Assembly (NCBI RefSeq): GCF_016864235.1
Contig: NZ_CP045732.1
Coordinates: forward strand, 310,001 to 374,000
Direction: 5' to 3'
Origin: Legionella sp. MW5194
GTDB taxonomy: Bacteria; Pseudomonadota; Gammaproteobacteria; Legionellales; Legionellaceae
DNA length: 64,000 nt
Shown in pieces: positions 37,094 to 48,958 of this stretch. Both the position numbers and the translations under genes were made by a program. Numbering within the stretch: the stretch's first letter is position 1; the number at the start of each line of letters is the position of its first letter. The notes under the pieces are model-generated. The model was not told where the DNA came from. It was given only the letters and a program-made list of their open reading frames with translations, and made no database searches.

Positions 37094-37597
37094 ATGTCTG
37101 AGCATTCAGCTAAAATACTTTGTCAACTGATATCAGCAGAGCGGATCAGTGAAATCAATGCATGGATAGCAAAATATCCAGCGGATCAAAAACAATCCGC
37201 CGTCATGAGTGCCCTGCGCATCGTTCAGGAGGAACACGGGTATTTGTCGCCGGAATTAATGGACGCGGTTGCCGATTATCTGGAGATGCCAGCCATTGCC
37301 GTTTATGAAGTTGCCACCTTTTACACCATGTATGAGCACAAGCCCATCGGGCGTCATTTGGTTAATGTGTGTACTAATATTTCCTGTAAATTGATGGGTT
37401 CGTCGGAAGTGGTTAACTACCTGAAGTCCAAATTGGGCATTCAGCTTGGTGAAACAACGGCTGATGGGCGCTTCACCCTTCGCTCGGTCGAGTGCCTCGG
37501 TGCCTGTGTTAATGCACCGATGATGCAGGTCAATAAAGAGTATCACGAGAATTTAAATCCTGAAAAAATTGATCACGTGTTGGAACAGTATCAATGA
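37094..37597 (+). CDS. nuoE: NADH-quinone oxidoreductase subunit E
   Basis: The 24-kDa-type thioredoxin-fold subunit, 167 residues, holding the off-path [2Fe-2S] cluster N1a. Ligands are CTNISC near residues 92-97 and CLGAC near 137-141. The N-terminal QSAVMSALRIVQEEHGYLS and VATFYTMYEHKPIG segments are diagnostic. It forms the NADH dehydrogenase module with NuoF and NuoG. Confidence 0.97.
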   Translation: MSEHSAKILCQLISAERISEINAWIAKYPADQKQSAVMSALRIVQEEHGYLSPELMDAVADYLEMPAIAVYEVATFYTMYEHKPIGRHLVNVCTNISCKLMGSSEVVNYLKSKLGIQLGETTADGRFTLRSVECLGACVNAPMMQVNKEYHENLNPEKIDHVLEQYQ

Positions 37598-37615
37598 ACG
37601 ATAGAGGTGATTGCC

Positions 37616-38893
37616 ATGGTTGAATTAAATCAAGTCTGTTACCGAACATTCCATCTGCAAGAGCCTTGGACATTAAAATCATATCTAAGCGTGGGTGGGT
37701 ATAGTGCGTGGCGACGTATTCTGAGCGAAAAAATCCCACCTCAGCAAATCATTGAGGAATTAAAAACGTCAGCCTTGCGCGGACGCGGCGGTGCGGGTTT
37801 CCCGACTGGCCTTAAGTGGAGCTTCATGAACCGTAATGCCCCTGTACAAAAGTATGTGGTGTGCAACTCGGATGAAGGAGAGCCCGGCACATGCAAAGAC
37901 AGGGAAATTTTGACCAATAACCCCCATCAATTGATAGAAGGAATGGCGATTGCGGGTTACGTCATGGGCGCTACGGTAGGCTACAACTACATCCGCGGTG
38001 AATTCTGGCTGCCTTTTGAGCGAACAGAACAAGCGTTGAAAGAGGCTTATGCCGAGGGACTGCTGGGTAAAAACATCCTGGGCAGCGGCGTTGATTTTGA
38101 TTTATACAATCATCTGGGGGCCGGCGCTTACATTTGCGGAGAAGAAACTGCTTTGCTCAATTCGCTGGAGGGGAAAAAGGGTATGCCGCGTTTCAAACCC
38201 CCATTTCCAGCCAATTACGGCCTCTACGGCAAACCCACAACCATCAATAACACGGAAACCTTTGCTTCCGTTCCCCCCATTCTGGAAAAAGGCGGTGAAT
38301 GGTTCCTAAAACTCGGTAAGCCTAACAATGGCGGAACGAAGTGTTTCAGTGTCAGCGGTCATGTCAACAAGCCGGGAAATTTTGAAATTCCGCTGGGAAC
38401 CCCCTTTAAAACGCTGCTGGACTTGGCAGGTGGGGTACGTAATGGCAATAAAATCAAGGCGGTTATTCCTGGCGGTTCGTCCATGCGTGTCCTCCCTGGG
38501 GATGTCATGATGGGGCTGGATATGGATTATGACAGCATTCAAAAGGCAGGGTCCGGTTTAGGTTCGGGCGCGGTGATTATTATGGACGAAACCACCTGTA
38601 TGGTGGATGCACTCTACCGCATTTCTGAATTTTATATGGACGAGTCCTGTGGCCAATGCACCCCTTGTCGTGAAGGCACCGGCTGGATGGTTCGTTTAAT
38701 CCACCGCATTCGAGAGGGGCACGGCGAGCCAGGTGACATTGACAAACTGGTTAATGTGGCCAACAAAATTGATGGCCGCACCATTTGTGCATTAGGAGAA
38801 GCGGCTGCCTGGCCAGTGCAGAGCTTCGTAAAACATTTCTATCATGAGTTTGAGTATTTTATTAAGCATAAACGCTCGATCGTCGCAGCATAA
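37616..38893 (+). CDS. nuoF: NADH-quinone oxidoreductase subunit F
   Basis: The 51-kDa-type subunit, 425 residues, binding NADH, FMN and the N3 [4Fe-4S] cluster. It shows [14 protein letters not shown] near 58 (NADH/FMN Gly-rich loop), [14 protein letters not shown] near 86, [17 protein letters not shown] near 170, and the cluster ligands [13 protein letters not shown] near 342 and [12 protein letters not shown] near 388. ATG 37616 is favoured because AGAGG (37603-37607) is correctly spaced; GTG 37607 overlaps that SD. Confidence 0.97.
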   Translation: MVELNQVCYRTFHLQEPWTLKSYLSVGGYSAWRRILSEKIPPQQIIEELKTSALRGRGGAGFPTGLKWSFMNRNAPVQKYVVCNSDEGEPGTCKDREILTNNPHQLIEGMAIAGYVMGATVGYNYIRGEFWLPFERTEQALKEAYAEGLLGKNILGSGVDFDLYNHLGAGAYICGEETALLNSLEGKKGMPRFKPPFPANYGLYGKPTTINNTETFASVPPILEKGGEWFLKLGKPNNGGTKCFSVSGHVNKPGNFEIPLGTPFKTLLDLAGGVRNGNKIKAVIPGGSSMRVLPGDVMMGLDMDYDSIQKAGSGLGSGAVIIMDETTCMVDALYRISEFYMDESCGQCTPCREGTGWMVRLIHRIREGHGEPGDIDKLVNVANKIDGRTICALGEAAAWPVQSFVKHFYHEFEYFIKHKRSIVAA

Positions 38894-38910
38894 TTGAGAA
38901 GGTTTAGACA

Positions 38911-41262
38911 ATGGCTACCATTGAAATCGACGGGAAAACATTTGAAGTTGAAAATGGCAAAATGATCATTGAAGTGGCTGATGAAGCGGGGATTTATATT
39001 CCGCGATTCTGCTACCACAAGAAATTATCTGTTGCCGCCAATTGCCGTATGTGCCTGGTTGAGGTAGAAAACGGTCGAAAACCTGTTCCCGCGTGTGCGA
39101 CACCGATCACGAACGGCATGAAAGTGTTTACCAAATCCGAAGAAGCGATTCGTTCGCAGGAAGCGGTAATGGAGTTCCTGCTAATCAATCATCCTCTCGA
39201 TTGCCCCATTTGTGATCAGGGTGGAGAGTGTGAGTTACAGGATATTTCCATGGGATTTGGCCATGACAGTTCCGAATACGAGGAAACCAAGCGCTCCGTT
39301 GAAGACGATAATCTGGGGCCTTTGATCGCGACAGAGATGACACGCTGCATCCATTGCACACGCTGCGTTCGATTTGGTGAGGAAGTAGCCGGACTGCGTG
39401 AGCTTGGTGCGACCGGACGCGGTGAAAAGATGCAAATAGGCACCTACGTACAACACAGCATTCAGTCGGAAGTGTCAGGTAATATCATTGATTTGTGCCC
39501 GGTAGGCGCTTTAACGTCCAAGCCCTATCGCTTTACAGCCAGGGCCTGGGAATTAACACAGCATGACAGTTTGGCCCCTCATGATTGCCTGGGTTCCAAT
39601 GTGTACCTGCATGTTCGTCGTAACCAGGTCATGCGCGCTGTCCCTAAAGAAAATGAAGCGATTAATGAAACCTGGCTTTCTGACCGCGATCGATTCAGCT
39701 ATTTGGGACTTAAAAGCGAAATGCGTGCAGGCCACCCGATGATAAAGACCCAGGGTCAATGGCAGACAGTGGATTGGGAAACCGCACTGAAATTTGTAGC
39801 CGAGGGGATGAGTCGAGTGATTAAACAGCATGGCCCTGAGCAGTTTGCTGCCTTTGCTTCGCCCTCCTCCAGTCTTGAGGAATTCTATTTATTGCAAAAA
39901 TTAATGCGGGAACTGGGGGTTAATAACCTCGATTACCGTTTAAGACAAGTTGATTTCCGCGATCAGGATGGCTTGCCTGCCGTCTGGGAGAATCAATTAA
40001 GCCTGGCGGACATTGATCATCAACAGGCAATCCTGTTGTTGGGTTGCAATATTCATCGCGAGGTTCCACTCGCAGGCCTTCGAGTTCGTAAGGCCTTTCG
40101 AAATGGCGCTAAATTGTTTGCGATTAACCCCGTAGACTATGACTATCACTTCGATGTTCGGGCGAAAGCCATTGTCTCACCCCAGGAAATGCCCATGCAG
40201 CTGGCAAAACTGGTTGCGGCCATGGCCACCGATGTCCAGAAATTGCCTGAAGCGGTACAACGCTTAATTGTGGGGCTCGAGGTTGATGACGTTTCTCGTG
40301 CCATGGCGGCTGAGTTGTGCCAAAGCAAGGCGGCCATCATTATGGGTGCGCTTTGCGAAAATCATCCTGATGCGGCTTTGCTGCGCACGATGGTGCATGT
40401 GCTTGAAACCATCAGCGGCCTGCGTGTACTGCGATTAACCTCAGGCGCTAACGCAGCCGGTGCAGAGCTGGCGGGCATGCTTCCTCATCGAACCACGGCA
40501 GGCAAAACCGTGTCTCAACCCGGTCTTGATGTGCAATCAGCGCTTGATGCCAAATTAAAAGGCTATTTCCTGCTGGGCGTTGAGCCTGGATTTGATTTTG
40601 CCAATCCCTTTAATGCCAGACAATCAATGCTGGCTGCGGAATTCGTGGTCATGGTCTCTGCTTTTCAACATGAATCGATGTTTGATTATGCGGATGTGAT
40701 TCTGCCCATGGCTCCTTATGCGGAAACCTCTGGAACCTACATTAATGTTGAAAACCGTTGGCAAAGCGTGAAGGGTGCCTGCAGTCCTTTCGAAGAAGCG
40801 CGCCCAGCCTGGAAAATATTGAGGGTATTGGGTAATCTGCTGCATTGTCAAAATTTTGCTTATGTCTCCAGCGATGAAATCCTGGCCGAGGTGAAATCCA
40901 TTGTTGACATGACATCCGGAGTGAAATACCAACCCTACTTTCCCGAGTCGTTGCCGTCCTATCATCAGCAGCTGGTCAGGGTAGGTGAGTGGCCCCTGTA
41001 TCGTTGTGATGCCATTGTGCGCAGCACCCAGGCTCTGCAACATTGTGCGGCGGCGGAGTCCGCTTGTATCCGTGTTCATCCCGATACGGCAAATAGATTG
41101 AAATTAGATGAGGTTGCTACTGTATCTCAAGGAGATATTGAGATAACATTGCCGCTCAAACGAGACGAGCGAATAGCACCCGATGTTGTATGGGTAGCCA
41201 ATGCAATGCCTGAAACAGTTGACCTCGGGCATTCTTTTGCTGCAATCACTATTAAGCGCTAA
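38911..41262 (+). CDS. nuoG: NADH-quinone oxidoreductase subunit G
   Basis: The 75-kDa-type subunit, 783 residues. The N-terminal ferredoxin domain has [2Fe-2S] ligands in RFCYHKK and NCRMC (about residues 34-48) and a later C. The His-Cys cluster is in [19 protein letters not shown] (near 93), and the [13 protein letters not shown] (near 146) and [14 protein letters not shown] regions follow. The C-terminal two thirds is the molybdopterin-oxidoreductase-like fold that has lost its cofactor in complex I. It is typical in length and layout. Confidence 0.97.
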   Translation: MATIEIDGKTFEVENGKMIIEVADEAGIYIPRFCYHKKLSVAANCRMCLVEVENGRKPVPACATPITNGMKVFTKSEEAIRSQEAVMEFLLINHPLDCPICDQGGECELQDISMGFGHDSSEYEETKRSVEDDNLGPLIATEMTRCIHCTRCVRFGEEVAGLRELGATGRGEKMQIGTYVQHSIQSEVSGNIIDLCPVGALTSKPYRFTARAWELTQHDSLAPHDCLGSNVYLHVRRNQVMRAVPKENEAINETWLSDRDRFSYLGLKSEMRAGHPMIKTQGQWQTVDWETALKFVAEGMSRVIKQHGPEQFAAFASPSSSLEEFYLLQKLMRELGVNNLDYRLRQVDFRDQDGLPAVWENQLSLADIDHQQAILLLGCNIHREVPLAGLRVRKAFRNGAKLFAINPVDYDYHFDVRAKAIVSPQEMPMQLAKLVAAMATDVQKLPEAVQRLIVGLEVDDVSRAMAAELCQSKAAIIMGALCENHPDAALLRTMVHVLETISGLRVLRLTSGANAAGAELAGMLPHRTTAGKTVSQPGLDVQSALDAKLKGYFLLGVEPGFDFANPFNARQSMLAAEFVVMVSAFQHESMFDYADVILPMAPYAETSGTYINVENRWQSVKGACSPFEEARPAWKILRVLGNLLHCQNFAYVSSDEILAEVKSIVDMTSGVKYQPYFPESLPSYHQQLVRVGEWPLYRCDAIVRSTQALQHCAAAESACIRVHPDTANRLKLDEVATVSQGDIEITLPLKRDERIAPDVVWVANAMPETVDLGHSFAAITIKR

Positions 41263-41273
41263 CAGGTAAGATT

Positions 41274-42296
41274 ATGCTACATGATATAGGCATTTTGCTG
41301 TGGATTATTATAAAAATATTAATCATTGTCGTGCCCCTGCTGATCGCTGTCGCTTATCTGACCTATGCTGAACGCAAAGTTATTGGTTACATTCAGGTAC
41401 GGATCGGTCCTAACCGTGTGGGTTTTAGAGGGCTGCTACAGCCTTTTGCTGATTTAATTAAGTTAATCACCAAAGAAATCATTATCCCAACGAAATCGAA
41501 CAAGTACCTGTTCGTTATTGCACCATTGTTTGCATTGGCCCCTTCTTTGGTGGGTTGGGCTGTTATTCCCTTCTCGGAAGGCATGGTCTTAGCCGACATT
41601 AATGCCGGCGTGCTTTACCTGTTTGCCATGAGTTCTCTGGGAGTTTATGGTGTTCTTATCGCCGGCTGGGCTTCGAATTCCAAGTACGCCATGTTTGGCG
41701 CCTTACGAAGCACCGCACAGACGGTGTCTTACGAAATTGCCATGGGTTTTGCTCTGGTTGGGGTGCTGTTAGCGGCCGGCAGCATGAATCTGAGCGAAAT
41801 AGTCCAATCTCAACGCGGAGGACTTTGGCACTGGTGGTTTTTGCCGCTGTTGCCTTTGTTTGTAACCTGCTGGATTGCCGGTATTGCGGAAACCAATCGC
41901 GCGCCATTTGATTTGGCGGAAGGGGAGTCAGAGATTGTTGCTGGATTCCATGTCGAGTATTCAGGGATTGGATTTGCCCTGTTCTTCCTTTCGGAATACG
42001 CCAGCATGATTCTTATTTCCACCATGTTGTCCATTCTGTTTCTGGGCGGCTGGTTATCACCGTTTGAGGGCATTCCAGTTCTTAACAGCATTTTCTTTGT
42101 TGTTCCCGGTTTTGTCTGGCTGCTTTTAAAAATCTCTTTTTTCCTATTTGTTTATTTGTGGATTCGCGCCACTTTCCCTCGCTATCGCTATGATCAGTTA
42201 ATGCGCCTGGGTTGGAAAGTTTTAATCCCGGTGACCATAGTCTGGGTGATTGTTACCGCCTTGATGGTGATAACTCATCTGAAGCCATGGTTTTAA
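41274..42296 (+). CDS. nuoH: NADH-quinone oxidoreductase subunit H
   Basis: Eight-helix membrane subunit of 340 residues forming the quinone-access channel. The conserved loops are AYAERK-like [21 protein letters not shown] near 26-46, the acidic [22 protein letters not shown] near 205-226, and [18 protein letters not shown] near 290. It links the quinone site to the proton-pumping arm. Confidence 0.98.
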   Translation: MLHDIGILLWIIIKILIIVVPLLIAVAYLTYAERKVIGYIQVRIGPNRVGFRGLLQPFADLIKLITKEIIIPTKSNKYLFVIAPLFALAPSLVGWAVIPFSEGMVLADINAGVLYLFAMSSLGVYGVLIAGWASNSKYAMFGALRSTAQTVSYEIAMGFALVGVLLAAGSMNLSEIVQSQRGGLWHWWFLPLLPLFVTCWIAGIAETNRAPFDLAEGESEIVAGFHVEYSGIGFALFFLSEYASMILISTMLSILFLGGWLSPFEGIPVLNSIFFVVPGFVWLLLKISFFLFVYLWIRATFPRYRYDQLMRLGWKVLIPVTIVWVIVTALMVITHLKPWF

Positions 42297-42314
42297 CGAG
42301 CAATGAGCTAAGTA

Positions 42315-42815
42315 ATGAAAAAATTATATCGATACATCAAACATTACATAAAGAGCTTCCTGTTGCTGGAGCTTTTCTCTGGGTTGTCAGTAACGGGTAA
42401 ATATTTCTTCAAAAAGAAATTTACCGTGCAGTTTCCCGAGGAAAGTACTCCTGTATCCCCCCGTTTCAGGGGTATGTTAGCCTTGCGCCGTTATCCAAAT
42501 GGTGAAGAGCGTTGCATTGCCTGTAAATTATGTGAAGCCGTGTGTCCTGCGCTAGCGATCACCATCGAATCGGAAGTGCGCGAAGACGGCTCCCGGCGCA
42601 CAACACGTTATGATATTGACAGCTTCAAATGCATTTATTGCGGTTTGTGTGAAGAATCCTGCCCGGTCGATTCCATCGTTGTGACCCCTATCCAGCACTA
42701 TCACTACACGGAGCGCGGGCAGAATATTTTAACCAAAGACAAATTGTTGGCTATCGGCAGCCTGATGGAAAAGAAACTGGCTGAAGATAGAGATGCTGAT
42801 AAAGATTACCGCTAA
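42315..42815 (+). CDS. nuoI: NADH-quinone oxidoreductase subunit I
   Basis: A 166-residue TYKY-type subunit with two [4Fe-4S] clusters (N6a, N6b): [16 protein letters not shown] near residues 62-77 and [16 protein letters not shown] near 101-116. The amphipathic N-terminus contacts the membrane and [16 protein letters not shown] precedes the first cluster. It carries electrons between NuoG and NuoB. Confidence 0.98.
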   Translation: MKKLYRYIKHYIKSFLLLELFSGLSVTGKYFFKKKFTVQFPEESTPVSPRFRGMLALRRYPNGEERCIACKLCEAVCPALAITIESEVREDGSRRTTRYDIDSFKCIYCGLCEESCPVDSIVVTPIQHYHYTERGQNILTKDKLLAIGSLMEKKLAEDRDADKDYR

Positions 42816-42826
42816 CGAGGTGCGAG

Positions 42827-43486
42827 ATGCATGAGTTGCTAATACAAATTGTATTTTATGTTTTTGCTGCACTGGCAATTTTTTCAGCATTAATGGTGGT
42901 TACTCAAAATAACCCGGTACGCTGCGTGTTGTTTCTGGTGCTGACATTTTTTGCCAGTGCGGTACTCTGGATTTTGGTGTCCGCGGAATTTCTTGCGCTG
43001 ATCCTTATTTTAGTCTATGTGGGAGCAGTAATGACCCTGTTCCTGTTCGTGGTTATGATGTTGAATATCGACATTGAATCCATGAAATCCCATTTTGTCC
43101 GTTACCTTCCCTTTGGGCTGATTATAGTAGCATTCCTGACTGGATTACTGCTCATTGCCTTGCCGGACAACATGTTTAAAGCAGCGGTTGAACAAACCCC
43201 AGTGACAACAACGGTTGTTGATAACTTTAACGAGTACGATGAAGTGGTTGCCCAGCCTGCAAAGACGATTTCAAACACAGAAGCTATCGGCAGGGTTCTT
43301 TATACCGATTACGTATTCGCATTTGAGTTGGCGGCTGTGTTGTTATTGGTCGCTATTATTGCAGCGATCACTTTGGCGCATCGAAACATTGCCCGATCCA
43401 AGCGACAAAGCATCGTCAGCCAGATTATGACTGAGCGCAACGATCGAATCGAGCTGATTGCGATGAAGTCAGAAAAACAATCATAG
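42827..43486 (+). CDS. nuoJ: NADH-quinone oxidoreductase subunit J
   Basis: A 219-residue five-helix membrane subunit. The conserved helix-3 region [22 protein letters not shown] near residues 57-78 contains the pi-bulge helix. A hydrophilic loop of about 45 residues separates helices 4 and 5, and a polar tail follows. SD GAGG is present (CGAGGTGCGAG before the ATG). The stop abuts the SD of nuoK. Confidence 0.96.
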   Translation: MHELLIQIVFYVFAALAIFSALMVVTQNNPVRCVLFLVLTFFASAVLWILVSAEFLALILILVYVGAVMTLFLFVVMMLNIDIESMKSHFVRYLPFGLIIVAFLTGLLLIALPDNMFKAAVEQTPVTTTVVDNFNEYDEVVAQPAKTISNTEAIGRVLYTDYVFAFELAAVLLLVAIIAAITLAHRNIARSKRQSIVSQIMTERNDRIELIAMKSEKQS

Positions 43487-43494
43487 GAATGACC

Positions 43495-43800
43495 ATGATA
43501 CCAGTAAATAATTATCTCATCCTAGCAGCCATTCTTTTCGGTTTAAGTATTGTCGGCATTATGCTTAACCGAAAGAACATTATCCTGTTGCTGGTGTGCA
43601 TCGAGCTGATGTTATTAGCCGTAAACACGAATTTTGTTGCTTTTTCTCACTATTATGGAAGCGTGACTGGGCATGTATTCGTCTTTTTTATATTGACGGT
43701 TGCTGCCGCTGAAGCAGCCATTGGCCTGGCTATAGTGATGTTGCTCTATCGCAATCGGGGCAATATTGATGTTGATAAAATGAATCATTTAAAAGGTTAA
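43495..43800 (+). CDS. nuoK: NADH-quinone oxidoreductase subunit K
   Basis: A three-helix membrane subunit of 101 residues from ATG 43495 (E. coli NuoK is 100). AGGA (43485-43488) is correctly spaced for this ATG and abuts the alternative ATG at 43489, so the second is chosen. It carries the two conserved membrane Glu residues in [12 protein letters not shown] and [11 protein letters not shown], which belong to the proton path. Confidence 0.96.
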   Translation: MIPVNNYLILAAILFGLSIVGIMLNRKNIILLLVCIELMLLAVNTNFVAFSHYYGSVTGHVFVFFILTVAAAEAAIGLAIVMLLYRNRGNIDVDKMNHLKG

Positions 43801-43804
43801 CAAC

Positions 43805-45778
43805 GTGAGCATTCAACAACTATGTCTTATCATTGTCCTCGCACCGCTGTTCGGCTCGCTTGTCGCAGGCTTTTTCCGTAATCAGATTGGACGGGTTGGT
43901 GCGCATTCGGTCACTATAGCCGGGGTGGCGCTGTCATTTCTGCTGTCGCTTTACGTTGCTATTGCCATTTTGAGCGGCGCTCACGAGTCCGTGAATGTCA
44001 ACCTCTATACCTGGGCAAGCGGCGGGATATTTTTTCCCTATGAATTTCACATCGGTTTTTTAATTGATCCCCTTTCGGTAGTGATGCTGGTTATTGTGAC
44101 TTTTGTCTCCTTACTGGTTCATATTTACAGTATTGGGTACATGGCTGAGGATGATGGCTATCAGCGCTTCTTCAGCTACATTTCCCTTTTTACCTTTATG
44201 ATGCTCATGTTGGTTTCTGCCAATAATTTCCTGCAACTGTTCTTCGGTTGGGAAGGTGTGGGTCTTGTTTCCTATCTCCTGATCGGGTTTTGGTACAGTA
44301 AAGAGTCTGCCATTGAAGGGAGTCTTAAGGCTTTTTTAGTCAACCGTGTTGGGGATTTTGGTTTTGTCCTGGGCATAGGTCTGGTTCTGGCTTACACCGG
44401 AAGTCTGGATTATGACATGGTTTTCAAAAGCGCTTCCAGTTTGAACACCCAAACAATTGAACTGTATTCTGGTCATCCCTGGTCGCTGGTCACTGTGATT
44501 TGCATCCTGCTTTACATCGGCGCCATGGGTAAATCTGCTCAGGTTCCCCTGCATGTCTGGTTACCGGAATCAATGGAAGGTCCGACACCTATTTCAGCAT
44601 TAATTCATGCCGCCACCATGGTGACTGCGGGTGTGTTCATGATTGGCCGGATTTCACCCCTGATTGAATATTCCACAACGGCCTTGTCCCTGGTTCTTGT
44701 TATTGGCGCGACCGGTGCATTGTTCACTGGACTCCTGGCGCTGGTGATGAATGACATCAAACGCGTGGTCGCTTATTCCACCTTGTCGCAATTAGGTTAC
44801 ATGATGGTTGGCATGGGCGCCTCTGCCTACAGTGCCGGCATGTTCCATTTGTTGACACATGCCTGCTTTAAAGCACTGCTATTCCTTGGTGCCGGTTCTG
44901 TGATTATTGGCATGCACCATGAACAGGATATGCGAAAAATGGGTGGCCTCTGGCGTAAGATGCCCATTACCTACGTGACCTACATCATCGGCAGTCTGGC
45001 ATTGTGCGCTATCCCGCCTTTTGCAGGATTTTATTCGAAAGATACCATCATTGAGGCAGCTAAAGTATCCACCATCCCGGGAAGCACTTATGCCTATTTC
45101 TGCGTTGCCCTTGGCGCGATGGTTACCGCTATTTACACGTTTCGCTCCTTCTTCATGACGTTCCATGGTACGCCACGCATGGATAAACATACCTTTGATC
45201 ATGTGCATGAATCACCAGCCGTAGTCTGGTTGCCATTGGTAGTTCTGGCCATACCCTCGGTGATTATTGGTTATATTCTGTTCATGCCCATGCTTTATGA
45301 TGTTCCGACTCTGCTGGGTAAATCCCTGTTCGTGCTGCCTGAACACAACGTGCTTCACGAGTTGTCGCGGGAAGTGCATTCCCCTTTACAAACAGCATTG
45401 CATGCCCCGCTGTCACTGACATTCTGGTTAACCCTGGCGGGTATCGCCATTGCCTGGGCAGGATACATCGCCTTCCCTGCTATCCCGGCAAAACTGGCAA
45501 GTTCCTTCTCCTGGATTTACCGCTTGTTGCTTAACAAGTATGGTTTTGACACCTTTAATGACAAAGTGATCGTGGCCGGTTCCAAAGCACTCGGTCGATT
45601 CTTTTACAATACCGGCGATCAACGACTCATTGATGGACTCGTTGTGAACGGTGCAGGGCGTACTGTGCGCTGGTTCGCTCAGAAGGGACGTGGTATTCAG
45701 AGCGGCTATTTATATCACTATGCAACAGTCATGGTGTTGGGTTTAATTGTTTTCTTATGCTGGTTGCTATTAGGCTGA
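43805..45778 (+). CDS. nuoL: NADH-quinone oxidoreductase subunit L
   Basis: The largest antiporter-like subunit, 657 residues, starting at GTG 43805. It shows LFFGWEGVGLVSYLLIGFWY near 140, the KSAQVPLHVWLPESMEGPTP motif near 240, and HAATMVTAGVFM, followed by the C-terminal extension that includes the long lateral helix. It has about 15-16 transmembrane helices and one of the proton channels at the distal end of the membrane arm. Confidence 0.97.
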   Translation: MSIQQLCLIIVLAPLFGSLVAGFFRNQIGRVGAHSVTIAGVALSFLLSLYVAIAILSGAHESVNVNLYTWASGGIFFPYEFHIGFLIDPLSVVMLVIVTFVSLLVHIYSIGYMAEDDGYQRFFSYISLFTFMMLMLVSANNFLQLFFGWEGVGLVSYLLIGFWYSKESAIEGSLKAFLVNRVGDFGFVLGIGLVLAYTGSLDYDMVFKSASSLNTQTIELYSGHPWSLVTVICILLYIGAMGKSAQVPLHVWLPESMEGPTPISALIHAATMVTAGVFMIGRISPLIEYSTTALSLVLVIGATGALFTGLLALVMNDIKRVVAYSTLSQLGYMMVGMGASAYSAGMFHLLTHACFKALLFLGAGSVIIGMHHEQDMRKMGGLWRKMPITYVTYIIGSLALCAIPPFAGFYSKDTIIEAAKVSTIPGSTYAYFCVALGAMVTAIYTFRSFFMTFHGTPRMDKHTFDHVHESPAVVWLPLVVLAIPSVIIGYILFMPMLYDVPTLLGKSLFVLPEHNVLHELSREVHSPLQTALHAPLSLTFWLTLAGIAIAWAGYIAFPAIPAKLASSFSWIYRLLLNKYGFDTFNDKVIVAGSKALGRFFYNTGDQRLIDGLVVNGAGRTVRWFAQKGRGIQSGYLYHYATVMVLGLIVFLCWLLLG

Positions 45779-45793
45779 TTATAAGGTGAAGGT

Positions 45794-47299
45794 ATGCATC
45801 ATTTGCTCAATTTATTGATCTGGTTACCCATTATTGGAGGCGTGTTTGTATTCCTGACCGGTGATGACAATAATCCCAATGTCTCACGCTATCTGACATT
45901 GTTTACGATATTGTTGACGTTACTGATTTGCATCCCGTTGGTGAGTGGATTTGATGTGAACACCTACAGCATGCAATATCTGGAAGACATGGCGTGGATG
46001 CCGGCTTTGGGAATTAATTACAGCCTTGGTGTAGACGGGTTGTCTCTTCTACTGATTGTGTTAAGTATTTTTACCAACCTGATTGTCGTGCTGGCTACCT
46101 GGACCAGTATTCACAAGCGCGTTGGCCAATACATGGCTGCGTTTTTGATTATGCAGGGCTTTTTGGTTGGCGTTTTTGCCGCGACCGACGCGATTGTCTT
46201 TTATATTTTCTGGGAAGCGACCTTAATTCCCATGTACCTGATTATCGGTATCTGGGGTTCGGATAATCGTGTTTATGCTGCCATTAAATTCTTCCTGTAC
46301 ACTTTCTTAGGCTCTGTGTTGATGCTGGCTTCCTTTCTTTACATGGGCTACATTGCCGGGTCCTTTAAAATCGAAACCTTCTATGCTGTAAAATTGAGCA
46401 TGACTGCCCAGACATTGATTTTTATTGCATTTTTCCTTGGTTTTGCCATTAAAATACCCATGTTCCCTGTGCATACCTGGTTGCCTGATGCCCACACGGA
46501 AGCGCCAGCAGGCGGTTCCATCGTTCTTGCCGCTATTCTACTTAAACTCGGTGCCTATGGTTTCATCCGTTTTGCTTTACCCATTGTCCCTGATGCCTGC
46601 CGGTATTATGCGGATGTGATGATTGCGCTGTCGTTGATTGCGGTAGTCTATATTGGCCTGGTCGCTGTTATCCAACAGGACATGAAACGCCTTATTGCCT
46701 ATTCGTCCATTTCGCATATGGGTTTTGTAACCTTGGGTTGCTTTGCGATATTCACCATTGCCGAACGCTCTGGCTTACAAAATGCCGGTCTTGTTCTGGA
46801 AGGTGCTATTATTGTCATGATTTCCCATGCTTTTGTGTCGAGCGGAATGTTTGCTGGCGTGGGTTATATTTATGATCGCATGCACACTCGGCAGGTCAGG
46901 GATTTTGGCGGGCTTGTCCATTCCATGCCCATCTTTGCTTCGTTCTTTATGTTGTTTGCCATGGCCAATGCTGGTTTACCGGGCACTTCTGGCTTTGTAG
47001 GTGAATTTATGGTCATTTTGGGAAGTATCAAGGCCGGATTCTGGATTGCTTTCTGGGCCGCCACGACATTGATAGTAGGGGCAGCCTACACACTCTGGAT
47101 GTATAAGCGTGTCATATTTGGACCCGTAAAAAACGACAAAATTGCAGCCCTTCAGGACCTGTCCGGTTTTGAAATCAGTGCCTATGTGTTACTGGTTATC
47201 ATGGTTGTGGCGATGGGAGTTTATCCCAAGCCCGTGCTTGAATATGTGCATCAAACAGTGAGCCACACATTAGCTCAGGCCGATAAATCGAAACTATAA
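45794..47299 (+). CDS. nuoM: NADH-quinone oxidoreductase subunit M
   Basis: A 501-residue antiporter-like subunit with 14 predicted helices. It has FWEATLIPMYLIIGIWG near 138 (conserved Glu), KIPMFPVHTWLPDAHTEAP near 218 and DMKRLIAYSSISHMGF near 295 with the key membrane Lys residues. It forms a middle proton channel of the membrane arm. Confidence 0.97.
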   Translation: MHHLLNLLIWLPIIGGVFVFLTGDDNNPNVSRYLTLFTILLTLLICIPLVSGFDVNTYSMQYLEDMAWMPALGINYSLGVDGLSLLLIVLSIFTNLIVVLATWTSIHKRVGQYMAAFLIMQGFLVGVFAATDAIVFYIFWEATLIPMYLIIGIWGSDNRVYAAIKFFLYTFLGSVLMLASFLYMGYIAGSFKIETFYAVKLSMTAQTLIFIAFFLGFAIKIPMFPVHTWLPDAHTEAPAGGSIVLAAILLKLGAYGFIRFALPIVPDACRYYADVMIALSLIAVVYIGLVAVIQQDMKRLIAYSSISHMGFVTLGCFAIFTIAERSGLQNAGLVLEGAIIVMISHAFVSSGMFAGVGYIYDRMHTRQVRDFGGLVHSMPIFASFFMLFAMANAGLPGTSGFVGEFMVILGSIKAGFWIAFWAATTLIVGAAYTLWMYKRVIFGPVKNDKIAALQDLSGFEISAYVLLVIMVVAMGVYPKPVLEYVHQTVSHTLAQADKSKL

Positions 47300-47312
47300 T
47301 TTACAAGGTTAA

Positions 47313-48758
47313 ATGAACATGACGTCCTTGCTTGATAATATCCACGTAGCTTTACCGGAAATCATCCTGTTGATCACAGCGGTTTTGGCTCTGCTAAGCG
47401 ACCTTTTTTTGCGTGATTACTGCAAAAACATTGCATTGACTTTGTCCATTATTGGGTTGGTCCTATGCACGGTTATCAGTGCCTTGTTACTGGGAAGTTA
47501 CAAATCCATTATCTTTGGTGGTTTGTTTATCAGCGATGACAGTGCGCAGCTCATGAAAATCTTTATTTACCTGTGTGCTGTTTTTTCATTTATTTATTCG
47601 CGCCAGTATGTCGATGAGCGCCAGATGCCTGCCGGGGATTATTATGTTCTTGGTCTTTTTTCCACGCTGGGGATGATGGTATTAGTCTCGGCGCATTCGT
47701 TGTTGACAATTTATCTTGGTTTGGAGTTGTTATCCCTGCCGCTGTACGCCATGACGGCTATCCGTAGAACCAACAGTGATGCTGCCGAAGCGGCGATGAA
47801 ATACTTTGTCATGGGAGCCATTGCGTCTGGAATGATGCTGTACGGATTGTCTTTAATTTATGGTGCCACCGGAAAATTGGATCTTCTGGACATCGCCAAT
47901 GCGATTGCAGCCAATTGGCAGGAAGAGGACTCGCTTCTTTCCTTTGGTCTGGTTTTCATTATGGTCGGCCTGGGCTTTAAACTCGCATCCATGCCTTTTC
48001 ATATGTGGGCACCGGACGTCTATCAGGGCGCTCCCACCTCCGTCACGCTGTTTTTAAGTGCAGCCCCTAAAATTGCGGCCATTGGCATGACCCTGCGTCT
48101 GCTGACTCTGGCCCTGGTTGATATTTCTGCTCAATGGCAGCAATTGTTGTTGATCATGGCGTTGTTGTCGACGGGGTTTGGGAATTTGTTCGCCATTGCC
48201 CAAAGCAATATTAAACGGCTGCTTGCCTATTCTGCGATTTCCCATATTGGTTATGCGCTTTTTGGTATTCTCACCGCGACCGAAGCAGGGTATGCGGCGG
48301 GTCTTTACTATGTGCTGGTTTATTCCATTATGACAGTGGGTGCCTTTGGCTTGATTGTCTTACTGTCTAACCATGGACTGGAAGTAGAAAACGTTGATGA
48401 TTTAAAAGGGTTGAATAAACGCAACCCATGGATTGCCTTCCTGATGCTGATTGTTATGTTTTCCATGGCTGGGGTTCCTCCTACTGTCGGCTTTTTTACC
48501 AAGTTGTTGGTCCTGAAAGCTTTGGTGGATGTCCATTTAACCTGGGTTGCTGTATTGGGCTTGCTCTTTGCGGTTGTCGGCGCTTATTACTATGTCCGTA
48601 TTGTCAAGGTCATGTATTTTGATGAAGCGAAAGACAGCGCGCCTGTTCAGTTAAGCACGTCGGCACAAATTTTTTATTCCATTAATTGTTTGTCGCTGCT
48701 TTACCTGGGAATTTTCCCTTCTGGATTGATCAGTGCCTGCATCAATGCGTTTGCTTAA
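47313..48758 (+). CDS. nuoN: NADH-quinone oxidoreductase subunit N
   Basis: A 481-residue antiporter-like subunit closing the nuo operon. It shows [13 protein letters not shown] near 133, [20 protein letters not shown] near 225 and [15 protein letters not shown] near 300. ATG codons at 47313 and 47319 are both usable. The tRNA-fMet promoter starts within 25 bp of its stop. Confidence 0.97.
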   Translation: MNMTSLLDNIHVALPEIILLITAVLALLSDLFLRDYCKNIALTLSIIGLVLCTVISALLLGSYKSIIFGGLFISDDSAQLMKIFIYLCAVFSFIYSRQYVDERQMPAGDYYVLGLFSTLGMMVLVSAHSLLTIYLGLELLSLPLYAMTAIRRTNSDAAEAAMKYFVMGAIASGMMLYGLSLIYGATGKLDLLDIANAIAANWQEEDSLLSFGLVFIMVGLGFKLASMPFHMWAPDVYQGAPTSVTLFLSAAPKIAAIGMTLRLLTLALVDISAQWQQLLLIMALLSTGFGNLFAIAQSNIKRLLAYSAISHIGYALFGILTATEAGYAAGLYYVLVYSIMTVGAFGLIVLLSNHGLEVENVDDLKGLNKRNPWIAFLMLIVMFSMAGVPPTVGFFTKLLVLKALVDVHLTWVAVLGLLFAVVGAYYYVRIVKVMYFDEAKDSAPVQLSTSAQIFYSINCLSLLYLGIFPSGLISACINAFA

Positions 48759-48781
48759 CTGCAATAACTTGAAAAAATTGC

Positions 48782-48810
48782 TTGCTATGCAAGGTAAGTG
48801 TGCGTATACT
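48782..48810 (+). promoter_or_regulatory. Promoter of the initiator tRNA gene
   Basis: TTGCTA (48782-48787) and TATACT (48805-48810) are separated by 17 bp. Transcription would start near 48817, a few bases before the mature tRNA 5' end at 48823, giving a very short leader. The downstream discriminator is mixed. Confidence 0.7.
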
Positions 48811-48822
48811 TGCCTCAGTTGA

Positions 48823-48899
<77 letters not shown>

Positions 48900-48910
48900 C
48901 TATCTAAAAG

Positions 48911-48931
48911 ACCCCATTTTTGGGGTTTTTT
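48911..48931 (+). terminator. Intrinsic terminator after tRNA-fMet
   Basis: ACCCCA (48911-48916) and TGGGGT (48921-48926) form a 6-bp stem with a 4-nt T loop, followed directly by a run of six T including the last stem base (48926-48931). It lies 11 bp past the tRNA end, so the tRNA is largely a separate unit from rimP. Confidence 0.88.
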
Positions 48932-48958
48932 GTTATGTATTACCCGGTAATCAGGCAC

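Noticed and set aside
34190-48758. Unusual or missing subunit in the complex I operon
   Set aside because: All fourteen genes nuoA-N are present in standard order with intact cluster ligands and proton-path residues.
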